DNA of 64,000 nt, from positions 24,072 through 88,071 of the forward strand of contig JAGXNR010000004.1 in assembly GCA_019894875.1 (NCBI GenBank), in the 5' to 3' direction. The stretch's first letter is position 1. Each line of letters begins with the position of its first letter. Made by a program: the position numbers and the translations under genes. Shown piece after piece: positions 8,307-17,403 of this stretch. Below the pieces are notes generated by a model. That model was not told where the DNA came from, made no database searches, and saw only the letters and a program-made list of their open reading frames with translations. This DNA is from Promethearchaeota archaeon (lineage in GTDB: Archaea > Asgardarchaeota > Lokiarchaeia > Sigynarchaeales > SOKP01).

Positions 8307-9521
8307 ATGAACTTAATTAAAAGTAATTATCTCGCCTATTGTGTAGTCTACTTTACGATTAACATAATGAATATTTATCTTCTCATTTACTTTCCGTTAT
8401 ATTTTTTTGACGTGTTAAATATTAACCGCAGTGTTTTAGCATTAACACAGCTTGTCTCCAAAAGCATGTTGATAATTGCGATCTTTTTGGGCTACTTTTT
8501 TGATAGGTATGCTCATAAGAAGAAAATTATTATCTCTATTTCCGGATTGGTCCTGTTTTTTAGTTTTCTTCTATTCATTCTCCTTCGTAATATCATATTT
8601 TGGTTTGGTGTATTTCTATCAATTAGTTTAGCAACGAGAACAGTAATTCAAACCGGAATGAGTAAACTAATGTTTGAATTATTTAAATCAAATGAAGATC
8701 TTAAAAAGAATGTTATTTTAATCTCCAACGCGAGTTCCTCTCTTGGGGCATTTATACCCACAATTTTTTTTAGTATAATTGTTTTAGACTTTTATTCATT
8801 TACTCTATGGAATTCTTTTTTCCTAATTGGTTGGATAATTTCATGTCCTCTTTTATTGACTTTCTTCCTGATTAAAGACACCAGTCATAAAAATTTGAAT
8901 ACCCAAAATGAAGTTGAGTTAATTCCTCAGAACCAAGAAGAGTCGATAAATTCCAATTCTAATATGTGGGTAACAATCTTAGTGTATGTTTCTTATTTTC
9001 TTTTTTGGGGCAGTTATTTATTTGGATATCCATTAAGTTCTTGGATTACATCTAATTTTGGTCAGAATGCATTCAAATTTTATTCCTCTTTTTATGTTAT
9101 TTTCTTTCTCTTTAATATGAGCGGATTTTTTATTGCGAAAAGAATCTACAGAAAAGGAAATGAAAAGAAAATAATAATGATGGGAATGTTTAGTGTGGTA
9201 AGTCTTTTCCTCGTTTATCCGTACATTTCTTTTCCAATCTTCTTCTTTTTATACTCAATTGAAGCTTTTATCTATGGTCTTGTAGTATCTAACTTCTTAT
9301 ATATTATTATTGATATTTCTAGGCAGGGAAAATATGAAAATTTAAAGTATCAAATAATGCAGAGTTCCAGTTATTTGGGTAATGCGATTTTCACTTCATT
9401 AGGTATATTTTTATCAAATGTTTTTTCTACAACATCATTAATGACGATTTCTGCATTTTTAGTTTTTCTAGCTACTGTTCCTTTGATAATTAAAGAGATT
9501 CCATATTTCTCTGCTAAGTAA
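8307..9521 (+). CDS. Major facilitator superfamily transporter
   Basis: 404-residue integral membrane protein with about 12 hydrophobic helices in two blocks of six separated by a hydrophilic loop (about residues 190-220, rich in Asn/Gln/Glu). Between helices 2 and 3 lies GYFFDRYAHKKKI, which fits MFS motif A (GxxxDRxxRR/K). Typical length. The substrate cannot be inferred: neighbours are unrelated and no substrate-specific motif is evident. It is a monocistronic unit, probably leaderless. Confidence 0.82.
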   Translation: MNLIKSNYLAYCVVYFTINIMNIYLLIYFPLYFFDVLNINRSVLALTQLVSKSMLIIAIFLGYFFDRYAHKKKIIISISGLVLFFSFLLFILLRNIIFWFGVFLSISLATRTVIQTGMSKLMFELFKSNEDLKKNVILISNASSSLGAFIPTIFFSIIVLDFYSFTLWNSFFLIGWIISCPLLLTFFLIKDTSHKNLNTQNEVELIPQNQEESINSNSNMWVTILVYVSYFLFWGSYLFGYPLSSWITSNFGQNAFKFYSSFYVIFFLFNMSGFFIAKRIYRKGNEKKIIMMGMFSVVSLFLVYPYISFPIFFFLYSIEAFIYGLVVSNFLYIIIDISRQGKYENLKYQIMQSSSYLGNAIFTSLGIFLSNVFSTTSLMTISAFLVFLATVPLIIKEIPYFSAK

Positions 9522-9859
9522 AATATGAAAAAACCAGGATCTAATTACAGATGGAATCTTGGATATAGATATATAAACCTTATTTATATCAATCTTTACA
9601 TCTTTAGCTAAAATCTTTCCTTAATTAAAATGGCTTCAAATTACCGTCAAACAGCGATATACTCCATTCTAAAGGCATGTAATTTTCAAGGGGTGATCAA
9701 CAGAATGAAAATCTTTGGAAATTCCTTACACTAATGTCAAATTTCACAATCAAATCTTTAACCTAGAACCGTTCTACTCTCCGTTTAAATTTTTGAGGAT
9801 AATGTTTAAAAAGACTACTCCTTCTTTTCTATATTTATAAAAATATTTAGTAACAAGAT
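9522..9859. other. Gene-poor spacer with one possible 34-codon frame
   Basis: 338 bp between the MFS and zinc-ribbon genes. The only coding possibility is a 34-codon plus-strand frame at 9630-9734 (ATG to TAA), preceded by a TATA-like TTTATATC near 9583. It has slightly higher GC than the spacer but no recognisable similarity, so I do not call it a gene. The TATA-like TTTATAAAAAT just before 9860 probably serves the zinc-ribbon gene. Confidence 0.3.
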
Positions 9860-10105
9860 ATGATATATGAAGAGAAGATATTTAAATGTCCTAGATGTGG
9901 AAATCTAAAAATTATTGAATATGAGAAGAGTTTTGATTGTTCAATCTGTAAAGACGAAGATGGAAAACCTTTAGAATTTGAAAAAGGGGATTATATAGCA
10001 ATTAGAGACAACTCTAGTATTTTATCAACCAAGGAAAAAATAGAGATAATAAAGGTTTTTGAGAATAAGCCCGCCGAATTAGACCGCAATCGAAGGTTCT
10101 TATAA
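9860..10105 (+). CDS. Small zinc-ribbon protein
   Basis: 81-residue protein with an N-terminal rubredoxin-like knuckle pair: CPRCG (residues 10-14) and CSIC (residues 31-34), spacing consistent with one zinc ion. The second half is a short strand-turn region (GDYIAIRDNSS) and a charged helix. Proteins of this kind are abundant in Asgard genomes and are often adaptors or nucleic-acid binders; nothing here specifies which. Convergent with the tRNA-Arg gene downstream. Confidence 0.6.
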   Translation: MIYEEKIFKCPRCGNLKIIEYEKSFDCSICKDEDGKPLEFEKGDYIAIRDNSSILSTKEKIEIIKVFENKPAELDRNRRFL

Positions 10106-10250
10106 AAGTAGCTATAAAAAAATATTACACAATTTTGGTTAGAATTCTTCAAGAATAAAATTTCATTGATTTTCTAAGCGATTATTAATACCAATATAAG
10201 ACTTCGCTTAAGAATTAACAAATATTTATATTTAAGAGAATACGATTAAG

Positions 10251-10350
10251 CGGACCTGGCAGGACTCGAACCTGCGATTTTTGGATTAGAAGTCCAACGC
10301 CATATTTACCCAATTTTTATACAAAAACCACCAGGCTTGGCTACAGGTCC
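10251..10350 (-). tRNA. tRNA-Arg (TCT anticodon) with a 25-nt D-loop intron
   Basis: On the minus strand, acceptor GGACCTG pairs with CAGGTCC, anticodon arm TTGGA-CTTCTAA-TCCAA carries anticodon TCT, and the T-arm is GCAGG-TTCGAGT-CCTGC. Discriminator is G; CCA is not encoded. The D-arm GCCA/TGGC is interrupted: 25 extra bases sit after AGCCTGG, at 10306-10330. They fold as a bulge-helix-bulge: a 4-bp helix GCCU/GGGU, a 3-nt GGU bulge, a 7-bp inner helix GGUUUUU/AAAAAUU with a GUAU loop, and an AAA bulge. Cutting each bulge after its second base removes exactly 25 nt and restores the canonical loop AGCCTGGATA. Archaeal splicing endonuclease is the expected processing enzyme. Confidence 0.9.
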
Positions 10351-10686
10351 TTGATGAATTTATTTAATATTTAGAATATAATATTGTCTTTAAATTTTTG
10401 TAAAGGGATTCTATTCGATTTAGGATATGAAAATATAGATAGAAAAAAAGATTAATCATGATCTAAAAAAATAATCATCAAATAGAAACAAAATAATTAA
10501 TCTATAAGCTGAAAAATTCTTTTATCCTTAACAAATAATAACGTCGGTGAGATTCTGCTTAATGTAATTTACTAAATTAATAATTTATTAATACAATTCC
10601 TTTAATAAATGAAATTCTTTAATTAAATTTAAGAGAAATTATGAATTTTGTTTTTTGAATTAGTAAGTTAAAGGAGAGTATCGAAT
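10351..10686. other. AT-rich spacer, nothing recognised
   Basis: 336 bp of very AT-rich DNA between tRNA-Arg and the nuclease gene. It should hold the tRNA promoter (minus-strand AAATATTAAATAAATT about 25 nt before the tRNA 5' end) and a GGAG ribosome-binding motif at 10673-10676 for the TTG start at 10687. I see no gene, repeat or stable RNA fold. Confidence 0.4.
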
Positions 10687-11418
10687 TTGTATGTAAAGCT
10701 TAAAACTAAACTTTATATCCATCAAAATATACCTTATTCTTTTAATTGGAATAAGCAACATCATAAAGACATATACTCTCAAATAACTTCTAATCGAGAA
10801 GAATTGAATAAACTAAGAATGCACTTTAAAAGAGTTTATGACGGAATAATTCCAAATAACTTATTTAATTCTCGAAACCTCCCGAGAATCTCACAATTTA
10901 AAATAAGGGGTATAAAATCTACTTTTATTAGGAGCTTTAGTAAAAAACTAATCAGATCCGATAAAATAAAATACTACGATTCAACTTCAAAATTACCCAT
11001 GCATGCTCAAAAGGTTTTTGAAATTTATAGGGTAAATAGAATACCTGGAAATCCGGGACATGAACCAATACTAAAAAATATTTTAATTAAAGATAAAAAC
11101 TCAATAGCAATTGAAGTTCCGGTTTGGATTGAAGCAGAAAACAAGCGGATTACAGGTCATATCGATTTAATACAAGTTGAAAACGATGTAGTTAAAGTTA
11201 TTGATTATAAACCAGAAGGCAATTTTCTATTCTCTTTACCACAAGTGGCCATGTATGGATTTTTATTAAAATCTAAATTGAATATTAAAAATCTTAAATG
11301 TATTTCCTTTAATAAAGAAGAAGCTTGGGAATATGAACCTAACATATTACTTTCGGATATAAAAGATTACTTAATTTCCCAGCAAATTAATGAGAGACCT
11401 TGGGAAAACTACTTTTAA
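10687..11418 (+). CDS. PD-(D/E)XK (RecB-like) nuclease
   Basis: 243-residue protein. The C-terminal half has the PD-(D/E)XK core: a Glu-containing strand (IAIEVPVWIE), GHIDLIQ (Asp near residue 161), IDYKP (Lys of the ExK/DxK signature near residue 177) and the following helix motif PQVAMYG (QxxxY), which together define the RecB/Cas4-type subfamily. The N-terminal half (residues 1-105) is basic and of unknown fold. None of the four iron-sulfur cysteines of Cas4 is present and no cas genes or array are nearby. Start is TTG at 10687, supported by GGAG upstream; the nearby ATG is out of frame. Probably acts in DNA repair or end processing. Confidence 0.7.
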   Translation: MYVKLKTKLYIHQNIPYSFNWNKQHHKDIYSQITSNREELNKLRMHFKRVYDGIIPNNLFNSRNLPRISQFKIRGIKSTFIRSFSKKLIRSDKIKYYDSTSKLPMHAQKVFEIYRVNRIPGNPGHEPILKNILIKDKNSIAIEVPVWIEAENKRITGHIDLIQVENDVVKVIDYKPEGNFLFSLPQVAMYGFLLKSKLNIKNLKCISFNKEEAWEYEPNILLSDIKDYLISQQINERPWENYF

Positions 11419-11430
11419 AATCTCAAAAGA

Positions 11431-11706
11431 TTAGGTTGTTTTTTCTTTCTCTTCCGATTTTTCTTGATCTTCTTTAGACCTTAGGTATCCCTTTAATAAT
11501 AAATAGCATAAAAATAAGGAAACAAACTCAACAACTAAACCGAAAAAAGTTATAACTGTACCATTATACCCGAAATATCTTAATAATATAGCTATAACTA
11601 AACCCGAAGAAGCTAATGCAAAAATGATGAACCCTTTTACAATCTCCTCAAATGAGTCTTTAATGTAACCAAGTTCTTTCTTAATCCAAGAAAATACAGA
11701 AGACAT
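11431..11706 (-). CDS. Small two-helix membrane protein
   Basis: 91-residue protein with two hydrophobic helices at about residues 21-44 (IVKGFIIFALASSGLVIAIL) and 50-72 (TVITFFGLVVEFVSLFLCYL), flanked by an N-terminal amphipathic segment and a strongly charged C-terminal tail rich in Glu and Lys. No recognised family. Convergent with the nuclease gene and 107 bp beyond the end of the large helical-protein genes, on the same strand as them, so it could belong to that transcription unit. Confidence 0.5.
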   Translation of the reverse strand: MSSVFSWIKKELGYIKDSFEEIVKGFIIFALASSGLVIAILLRYFGYNGTVITFFGLVVEFVSLFLCYLLLKGYLRSKEDQEKSEEKEKTT

Positions 11707-11813
11707 AAATAATAATCCGTGTTTTGTAATTACTTTTAAATAAATTAAATAAAGAATATTTTAATATCTTTCTTATTTTGTAGAGAAGTCTGATAACGCC
11801 ATTATTCAACTTC

Positions 11814-14045
11814 TTACCTTTTTTTAAATTTAGAATATAATGCTTTATCTAATAATTTCCCAATTCTTTTAGCTAATTGTGTAGCAATTTCGTATCTTTC
11901 ACCGTCAAGTAGATCGGGTTTATCTTTTGGAGTTTTATTAGCGCCAACTCTTTTATTTAAAACATCCAAGCTTAAATCGCTTACCAATTGCTTAATTTTT
12001 GCATAATCAGGTAAAATTATTTTGGGATCAAAAGATCTGATTTTTTCTACAGCAAAATTAAAAAACTCGCTCAGTAAATCTATGGGATCACCTTTTAATT
12101 CACTGTGAAGTTTAATATTTTCAATAGCGATCTTAGAATCTTTTTCTTGCCAATACAGTTGATTCGGATTAATACCTGGACTAGTAATTCGCATAAGTGA
12201 ACCCGTAATTCTCCTTTCAATCCAATTTAATGTACTAAGTTCTTGTTTTTCACGTAGTTTCTTGGATTCTACTTCTTTCTCTTTTTCTTTTGCTTCAATT
12301 GTTAGTTCTACTTCCAATTTCCTTGTTTGTTCAACTTTTTCTAATCTCTTAACTAAGTCATAGCCAATACAATAAGATATGGGTGAGATTAGATCCGATT
12401 TTAATTTTAATGAGGCAATATCCTCGTAAATCGGACTTACATTATTCTCTAATTCAGATACGCCCTCTTTTAAGGAGGTTTCGATAAGTCGTGCTAAAAT
12501 AAACCCATTAACAAGGAACGGTTGATTTGAAGCATTTAAAACAATAACTAACTCTTCTTGCCGTTTGAAGATTCGTTCAATTATTAATTCTTCTAATTTA
12601 ATTCTTACCCATTCTTCTGATTCTGTAGTGCCAAATATTTTTTTCAAGGCTAAGAGGTATAAGGATCTATCATTAGACACTTTAAAAAATAACTCAATTA
12701 TTCGGCTAAGCTGCCTTAAAATTTTGGATAGGATATAGAAAAAGATGTCTTTTGCGATTTCATTGATAATTTCATCAAATTCAAGAATAAATATTATGTG
12801 AGAATAATTCATTAATTTCAGTTCATTAATAAACACTTTATCAATAATTTGCTTTTTTGTTTTATAATCTTCTATATCATTTTTATTAAGTTTTTGATCA
12901 CTTAGCGCTAGGATGTCAAGTTTCTTTAGATTGTATCTAGTCATATTTCTTTTTACGTTATCAGCTAAATCCTCATCTAAATTTAGTAAATAGGGAATAT
13001 CAAAAACTCCGTACCTATTCAACATATAAACTATTTCATCAAAACTAGATTCATTTAAGCATTGTAAATAGTAAATAAAATCATTCGGATTCTCCTTTAA
13101 TTTTCTTACCAATATGAATTTTAAATAATTAAGAATTTTTTTCTCAAACTGTTCATAGTTTATTTTTTCTTTTAGCCCATCCTCAATATTCTTTATTAAA
13201 TCTTTTTTAATCTCGTTAGCAGCCTTGAATGCTTTCATTCCTGGAATAGAAATAGGAAAACGATCAAAATTATAATCCACAACATGCCTTTTAATCATTC
13301 TTACTGGCATAGCTTCAATTTGTAATTCTCTATATGACTTAAACTCAAAATCTGAACGAAGTTTGCTTATAATTCTGCTCAGTGATGCCAATTCGATAAA
13401 TTTATCTTCTTTTTCTTCTGATTCCAATTTTTTTTCAATATCAACAGAGATTTCCTTAAAAGCGGAACTTTCTTCCAAAATCTCTGTCTTAACGTTATTA
13501 ACTAAGCCTATAAGATCACTAATTAAGTCATAGAAATAAAATGGTGGATAATTCATTATAATTTCTTGTATTTCTTGTTCAATTCGACCCTCAATATCTT
13601 TAATCATTTTTTCTCTATCAATATCTTGGAGTTCGGGTGATCTTTCTTCAATTAATAAAGAGAGAAAACTATTTTCAAGGTCTATTATCTTATTTAGAAG
13701 GTTCACCTCTAATGAAAGTGAATTTTTTAAAAGGGTCTCTACTTCCTCAAATAGACTTTTCTTTTCATAAGATTCTAAATTTCTTGTTGAATCGAAAGTA
13801 AATTTACTTGAGTCTAAGGTACTTTTTACTCTAATCCCTAAATTATGATATATATGAATTGTGGCTGTTGCAATTAATAGATCATTAAAAGTTGTATCTT
13901 TGCTGACGAGTTCAAAGATTTTACTCATATCAGCCTCTCTTTTGAAATGGGAAATTATTAAATCAACTGTTTGAAAAAATCTAGATGTGCTTTCAACAGC
14001 AGTTGTTTTTCTCTTTACTCCACTTATCATAGCTACTTCATCCAT
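11814..14045 (-). CDS. Unknown 743-residue helical protein
   Basis: No family recognised. The protein is predicted to be almost entirely alpha-helical and soluble, with no membrane segment, signal peptide, P-loop or zinc motif. A clear heptad-like, Glu/Lys-rich coiled coil spans about residues 558-600 (VEQTRKLEVELTIEAKEKEK), followed by a C-terminal basic domain. It overlaps the preceding 764-residue gene by 13 bp (ATG at 14045; a second ATG at 14030 lies just after that gene's stop), so the two are translationally coupled and probably form a complex. Codon use and AT content match neighbours, with no sign of recent transfer. Confidence 0.6.
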   Translation of the reverse strand: MDEVAMISGVKRKTTAVESTSRFFQTVDLIISHFKREADMSKIFELVSKDTTFNDLLIATATIHIYHNLGIRVKSTLDSSKFTFDSTRNLESYEKKSLFEEVETLLKNSLSLEVNLLNKIIDLENSFLSLLIEERSPELQDIDREKMIKDIEGRIEQEIQEIIMNYPPFYFYDLISDLIGLVNNVKTEILEESSAFKEISVDIEKKLESEEKEDKFIELASLSRIISKLRSDFEFKSYRELQIEAMPVRMIKRHVVDYNFDRFPISIPGMKAFKAANEIKKDLIKNIEDGLKEKINYEQFEKKILNYLKFILVRKLKENPNDFIYYLQCLNESSFDEIVYMLNRYGVFDIPYLLNLDEDLADNVKRNMTRYNLKKLDILALSDQKLNKNDIEDYKTKKQIIDKVFINELKLMNYSHIIFILEFDEIINEIAKDIFFYILSKILRQLSRIIELFFKVSNDRSLYLLALKKIFGTTESEEWVRIKLEELIIERIFKRQEELVIVLNASNQPFLVNGFILARLIETSLKEGVSELENNVSPIYEDIASLKLKSDLISPISYCIGYDLVKRLEKVEQTRKLEVELTIEAKEKEKEVESKKLREKQELSTLNWIERRITGSLMRITSPGINPNQLYWQEKDSKIAIENIKLHSELKGDPIDLLSEFFNFAVEKIRSFDPKIILPDYAKIKQLVSDLSLDVLNKRVGANKTPKDKPDLLDGERYEIATQLAKRIGKLLDKALYSKFKKR

Positions 14046-16327
14046 TCCCTGTAGACTTCTTTAAAATTATCTGATAACTCAAAACGAACATTATTATGCC
14101 AAAACTTAAAATCAATTACATGAAAAAGATCTCCCTTAAATAATTCCTTTTCCTCATTAGTTAAATTATGCTTTAAGATTAAAGAAAGTGGTCTAGGGAT
14201 AAGTTTTGAAAAGTATTTTAGAAAGATATTTTCCATATATTCATAATAGGTATCATTATTGTTAATACTAAAGAAATTAATCGGAACTCCTTGTTCAATT
14301 TGAAATTCGATTCTACCAGTTGCTTCTTTGATTTTGCTCTTAACATATTTTGGGAATTCTTCATTAATTCCTAAGCTTAATTCATATTGCTTGTAAAAAT
14401 CAACCAATTTACCTTTTTCTTCAGCATCGGAAATTCCTGCGATATAATTGTCCAAGAATTCTAAAAATTTATTAAGTTTCTGTTCATTATTTTCGCGATC
14501 TTCAAAATATTCTAAGAAATTTGTATAAATCTCTGTTAAAGTCCAATCTCTTCTCTCTTCAATTTTTAGAAATCTTTTAGAATAATCATTTATCCACTCT
14601 AAAACATATGATTTCCATTCTAAGTTAATTCCACCTATCCTTTTCTCTAAGAAGCGATAGAATTTATTAGCGAAACTAATAGGATCTTGTATATCACTTC
14701 CGAATTCATCTTTAATAAACCGGTTAATTGTTGAGTGCCTTAAAATATAACTCAATAAGTAGTTTAACTCACTCGAGAATTTTTTAAATTTATCTAAATG
14801 AAATTTGATGAGATTGACATCCTGATCTATTTGAATTTCAGCAAAGGAAACAAGGTCTTCTATCTTCAAACGAATAGTATCAAAAAAAGTGTCAATGTTA
14901 TTATTAACAAGATTACGGAACTCTACAATTACCTTTTTTTCATCAAAAGTTTTTGATAACGTGATTGATTGAACTTCTATTAAATTAAAAAGATGATCTG
15001 TAAATTTCTGTATTAAATTTAATCCTAAAATCTTTGCCGGTTTTTGTTCTTTATTAAATTGAATCTTAAGATTTTCTATTAATTCAATTGTTAGTGTTCT
15101 TAATCGACGACGAGAAAGATATGCAGGAAAGGCTCTTCTAATCATGTCTAAGCTTCTTTTTACAATTTCTGAAAAATAATTAAATACCGATTTTAATTCT
15201 GAAATCCTTAAATTCTCCTTTTGAATAACGGATTGATTAATAAACTTAATTATGATTTCACATATTTCTTTAAAATCCTCATTCTCTAAATTTCCTTTAT
15301 TTGTGATAAAAAGAGTGTAGTTTTCTAATAACAATGATAAATTTCCCATTTCCCCTGAAGCTAGAAAATCATATGAGTACTCCATAAATTTGTTTAAATA
15401 ACTCTCTAAGGCTAATAAAATCCTAGAGGTTCGAGAGATTAACCATTCTCCAGTTTGAGGTTCTTTGGAAACATCAATCTCATATCGGATATTTCTAATA
15501 ATATACTTTACTAATACATCTTGATATTCATCCAATGTTCCCATATTTGCTAAATTAATAAGACTTGATCCAAGGTTTAGTGTCTTATCAACTATGAAAT
15601 TCGCACTAGGTTCAGAGATCGAATATTTGAGATGCTCCAGTGCCTCTTGACCCTCAAAAGGCATTTTAACTTTTTCGTATCTGCTATTTAATAAATTAAT
15701 TTCAATAGGTTTTTTATACCTTAAAATTTCTACATCTGATATGATTCTCGCATAAGTGTTTAACATTTCCTTTTCTGTTGGGAGTGATGTACTTAACCCA
15801 ATCAATTTTTTATTCCATTTATCTTCGATTAAATCCCCAAAAAGTTTTTTACTGAACCTTGAAGCGAACTTGTTATAGAATATTTGTTTATTAATGTTAG
15901 AAAGATCAGGTCGATCCGCAAATTCTTCAACTTCATAAAAAAGCTTGCTTATATTATTCATCGATTTATTTGATTTATGAACATCCAAATACCCAGTTTC
16001 TGGTTTTAAAGCAAGGAGCAAACTTTCACATTCTTTAAACTCTCCGGGGATAAATATCATTGATTTAGGGAAAATCTGTGTTTTAGCAGCTTTTTCATCA
16101 AGATTATATAAATCAAATTCAATACTAAACACCTCTGCTCCTGTGTAATCCCTCAATATTGCATTGTACATAGCTAAATATTTTATAACCTCTTGTGAGA
16201 GTTCATTGATTTTTTCTCTTGTTAATCTCCCAGGACCAATAACATCTCCCGCAATAAGATCATTTGGGGATGAGTATCCAAAAATTAAAGAGAATTGGTA
16301 ATTAATAGATTCTCGTGTAGTAATCAT
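14033..16327 (-). CDS. Unknown 764-residue helical protein
   Basis: No family recognised. About the first 100 residues mix strands and helices and contain GDVIGPGRLTREKINELSQE and an IEFDLYNL strand; the remainder is a long all-helical array without membrane spans or catalytic motifs. Its size, composition and 13-bp overlap with the 743-residue gene indicate a co-translated pair of similar architecture, possibly anciently duplicated, although I cannot align them by eye. Divergent from the roadblock gene across a roughly 290-bp spacer, which may place a helical scaffold and a GTPase-associated dimerisation domain under a shared control region. That link is inference. Confidence 0.6.
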   Translation of the reverse strand: MITTRESINYQFSLIFGYSSPNDLIAGDVIGPGRLTREKINELSQEVIKYLAMYNAILRDYTGAEVFSIEFDLYNLDEKAAKTQIFPKSMIFIPGEFKECESLLLALKPETGYLDVHKSNKSMNNISKLFYEVEEFADRPDLSNINKQIFYNKFASRFSKKLFGDLIEDKWNKKLIGLSTSLPTEKEMLNTYARIISDVEILRYKKPIEINLLNSRYEKVKMPFEGQEALEHLKYSISEPSANFIVDKTLNLGSSLINLANMGTLDEYQDVLVKYIIRNIRYEIDVSKEPQTGEWLISRTSRILLALESYLNKFMEYSYDFLASGEMGNLSLLLENYTLFITNKGNLENEDFKEICEIIIKFINQSVIQKENLRISELKSVFNYFSEIVKRSLDMIRRAFPAYLSRRRLRTLTIELIENLKIQFNKEQKPAKILGLNLIQKFTDHLFNLIEVQSITLSKTFDEKKVIVEFRNLVNNNIDTFFDTIRLKIEDLVSFAEIQIDQDVNLIKFHLDKFKKFSSELNYLLSYILRHSTINRFIKDEFGSDIQDPISFANKFYRFLEKRIGGINLEWKSYVLEWINDYSKRFLKIEERRDWTLTEIYTNFLEYFEDRENNEQKLNKFLEFLDNYIAGISDAEEKGKLVDFYKQYELSLGINEEFPKYVKSKIKEATGRIEFQIEQGVPINFFSINNNDTYYEYMENIFLKYFSKLIPRPLSLILKHNLTNEEKELFKGDLFHVIDFKFWHNNVRFELSDNFKEVYREWMK

Positions 16328-16618
16328 AATTTCTGTAATAACAAATATTAGTTTCTTATTCTAAAAACTAATAGTAATTAATCTTTTTAAATGAATTTAA
16401 ACAAAATTTTGGGATTATTTTAAATTTTTTTAAGTTTATATACTATTAAAATTTGCTTTTGATTGATAAGTTGTTATAACACATAGATCTCCTTAATAAA
16501 TCCTCCTTTTTAATCTGCTTTTCTCACATAATATAAAAATAAAAATATAATAAGTAAAATTATTATTATAATTATAATAATTTATAAAAATTCCTTCAAC
16601 CATTAAAGGTGTAGGCTT

Positions 16619-17023
16619 ATACAGTTTGGATCCGATTTAGGAATAAATCAAGAAGACATAGAGAAAATTAGTCCTCAAATTACGTTTATAACATCTAATG
16701 CAGATATTGAAGCGATTGCGCTAGTAAGTTCTGAAGGCTACCAGATCGCATTTTCCGCATTACCCCAGTATCAAGTAGATGGAGATCAATTTTGCGGACT
16801 TGCAAGTGCATTATTAATGACAGGTAGATCTACAATTCAAACATTATTTCAGGAGGATTTAAGCGAAGTCATTGTTAGGGCAGAAAATGGCTATATTATC
16901 ATTACTAACGCCGGAAGGTTAGTTATAGTATGTGCGGGGACGATTATCGACACCTTGATGAAATCTGTAAAAGTCATGCGCATTGCCGCTAAGAATCTTT
17001 ATAAAATATTCGAGGATAGATAG
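16619..17023 (+). CDS. Roadblock/LC7-domain protein, probable AUA start
   Basis: About 134 residues forming a complete roadblock/LC7 (dynein light chain-MglB) fold: helix (INQEDIEKISPQI), strands ALVSSEGYQIAFSALP, helix FCGLASALLMTGRSTI, strands EVIVRAENGYIIITNAG and LVIVCA, and a final helix. Such proteins dimerise and bind small GTPases, and Asgard archaea have many. The only standard start in frame is ATG 16817, which would remove half of the fold. The frame is open from 16607. An AGGTG motif at 16607-16611 lies 7 nt before an ATA at 16619, which I take as the likely start; an indel is the alternative. Divergent from the two large helical proteins. Confidence 0.75.
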   Translation: MQFGSDLGINQEDIEKISPQITFITSNADIEAIALVSSEGYQIAFSALPQYQVDGDQFCGLASALLMTGRSTIQTLFQEDLSEVIVRAENGYIIITNAGRLVIVCAGTIIDTLMKSVKVMRIAAKNLYKIFEDR

Positions 17024-17403
17024 AACTTCTTTTTAGTAATTTTTTATATACACAAAATTCTAACTCCTTTAAACATTGTTGATAGGTATCTAGCATCTAT
17101 TTTTGAATATTATAAAAATATCAAATGAAAAAAGTTAACTTTTTAAGCCATAGAATAAGATAATCAATATAATTAAAATATCCTTAAAGTAATGTCCTAT
17201 GACACGAGCTAAAAACCTTATGTGGTGTTGGCAGTGGCCTTGGCGTGGCGATAACGCCTTAGCATAGGACTTGACTTAATGTAAACTTACTTCTTTTCTT
17301 GGTTTTACCTTTTCATAAATCAACTTTATATCTTTGATGTGCATTAATCTATTGATATCCAATAATTTAATGATACACATTTAATATAAAGAAACAATAA
17401 TAT
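17024..17403. other. Long leader region of trpB2
   Basis: 380 bp between the roadblock gene and trpB2. The flanks are AT-rich and unremarkable. The middle, 17187-17277, is a GC-rich structured element listed separately. TATA-like sequences precede the TrpB2 start (for example ATTTAATATAAAG at about 17380-17392), so trpB2 probably has its own promoter downstream of the structured element, and the element may be an independent RNA rather than a leader. Confidence 0.4.
17187..17277. ncRNA. Candidate structured RNA, GC-rich island
   Basis: In DNA that is otherwise very AT-rich, 17194-17270 is about 52% G+C (40 of 77 by my count) and folds with nested helices: AAGT/ACTT (17187-17190 with 17274-17277), GTCCTAT/ATAGGAC (17194-17200 with 17264-17270), GCTAA/TTAGC (17208-17212 with 17259-17263) and an apical GGCGT/ACGCC hairpin (17242-17246 with 17254-17258), plus weaker inner hairpins. 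It has no tRNA T-arm, no box C/D and no clear ACA tail, so I cannot assign a class. The strand is undetermined. It could be an independent RNA or a cis-regulator of trpB2 130 bp downstream. Confidence 0.5.

Noticed and set aside
10687..11418. PD-(D/E)XK protein considered as Cas4
   Set aside because: It lacks the conserved cysteines of Cas4, and no CRISPR array or other cas gene is present in the window.
16817..17023. Short 68-residue gene starting at ATG 16817
   Set aside because: It is only the C-terminal half of a roadblock fold; the upstream in-frame sequence supplies the first helix and strands, so the longer frame was annotated.
17194..17270. GC-rich hairpin considered as a tRNA or H/ACA RNA
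   Set aside because: No T-arm TTC sequence, no 7-nt anticodon loop with flanking stem, and no ACA tail or K-loop could be identified, so it was left as an unclassified structured RNA.
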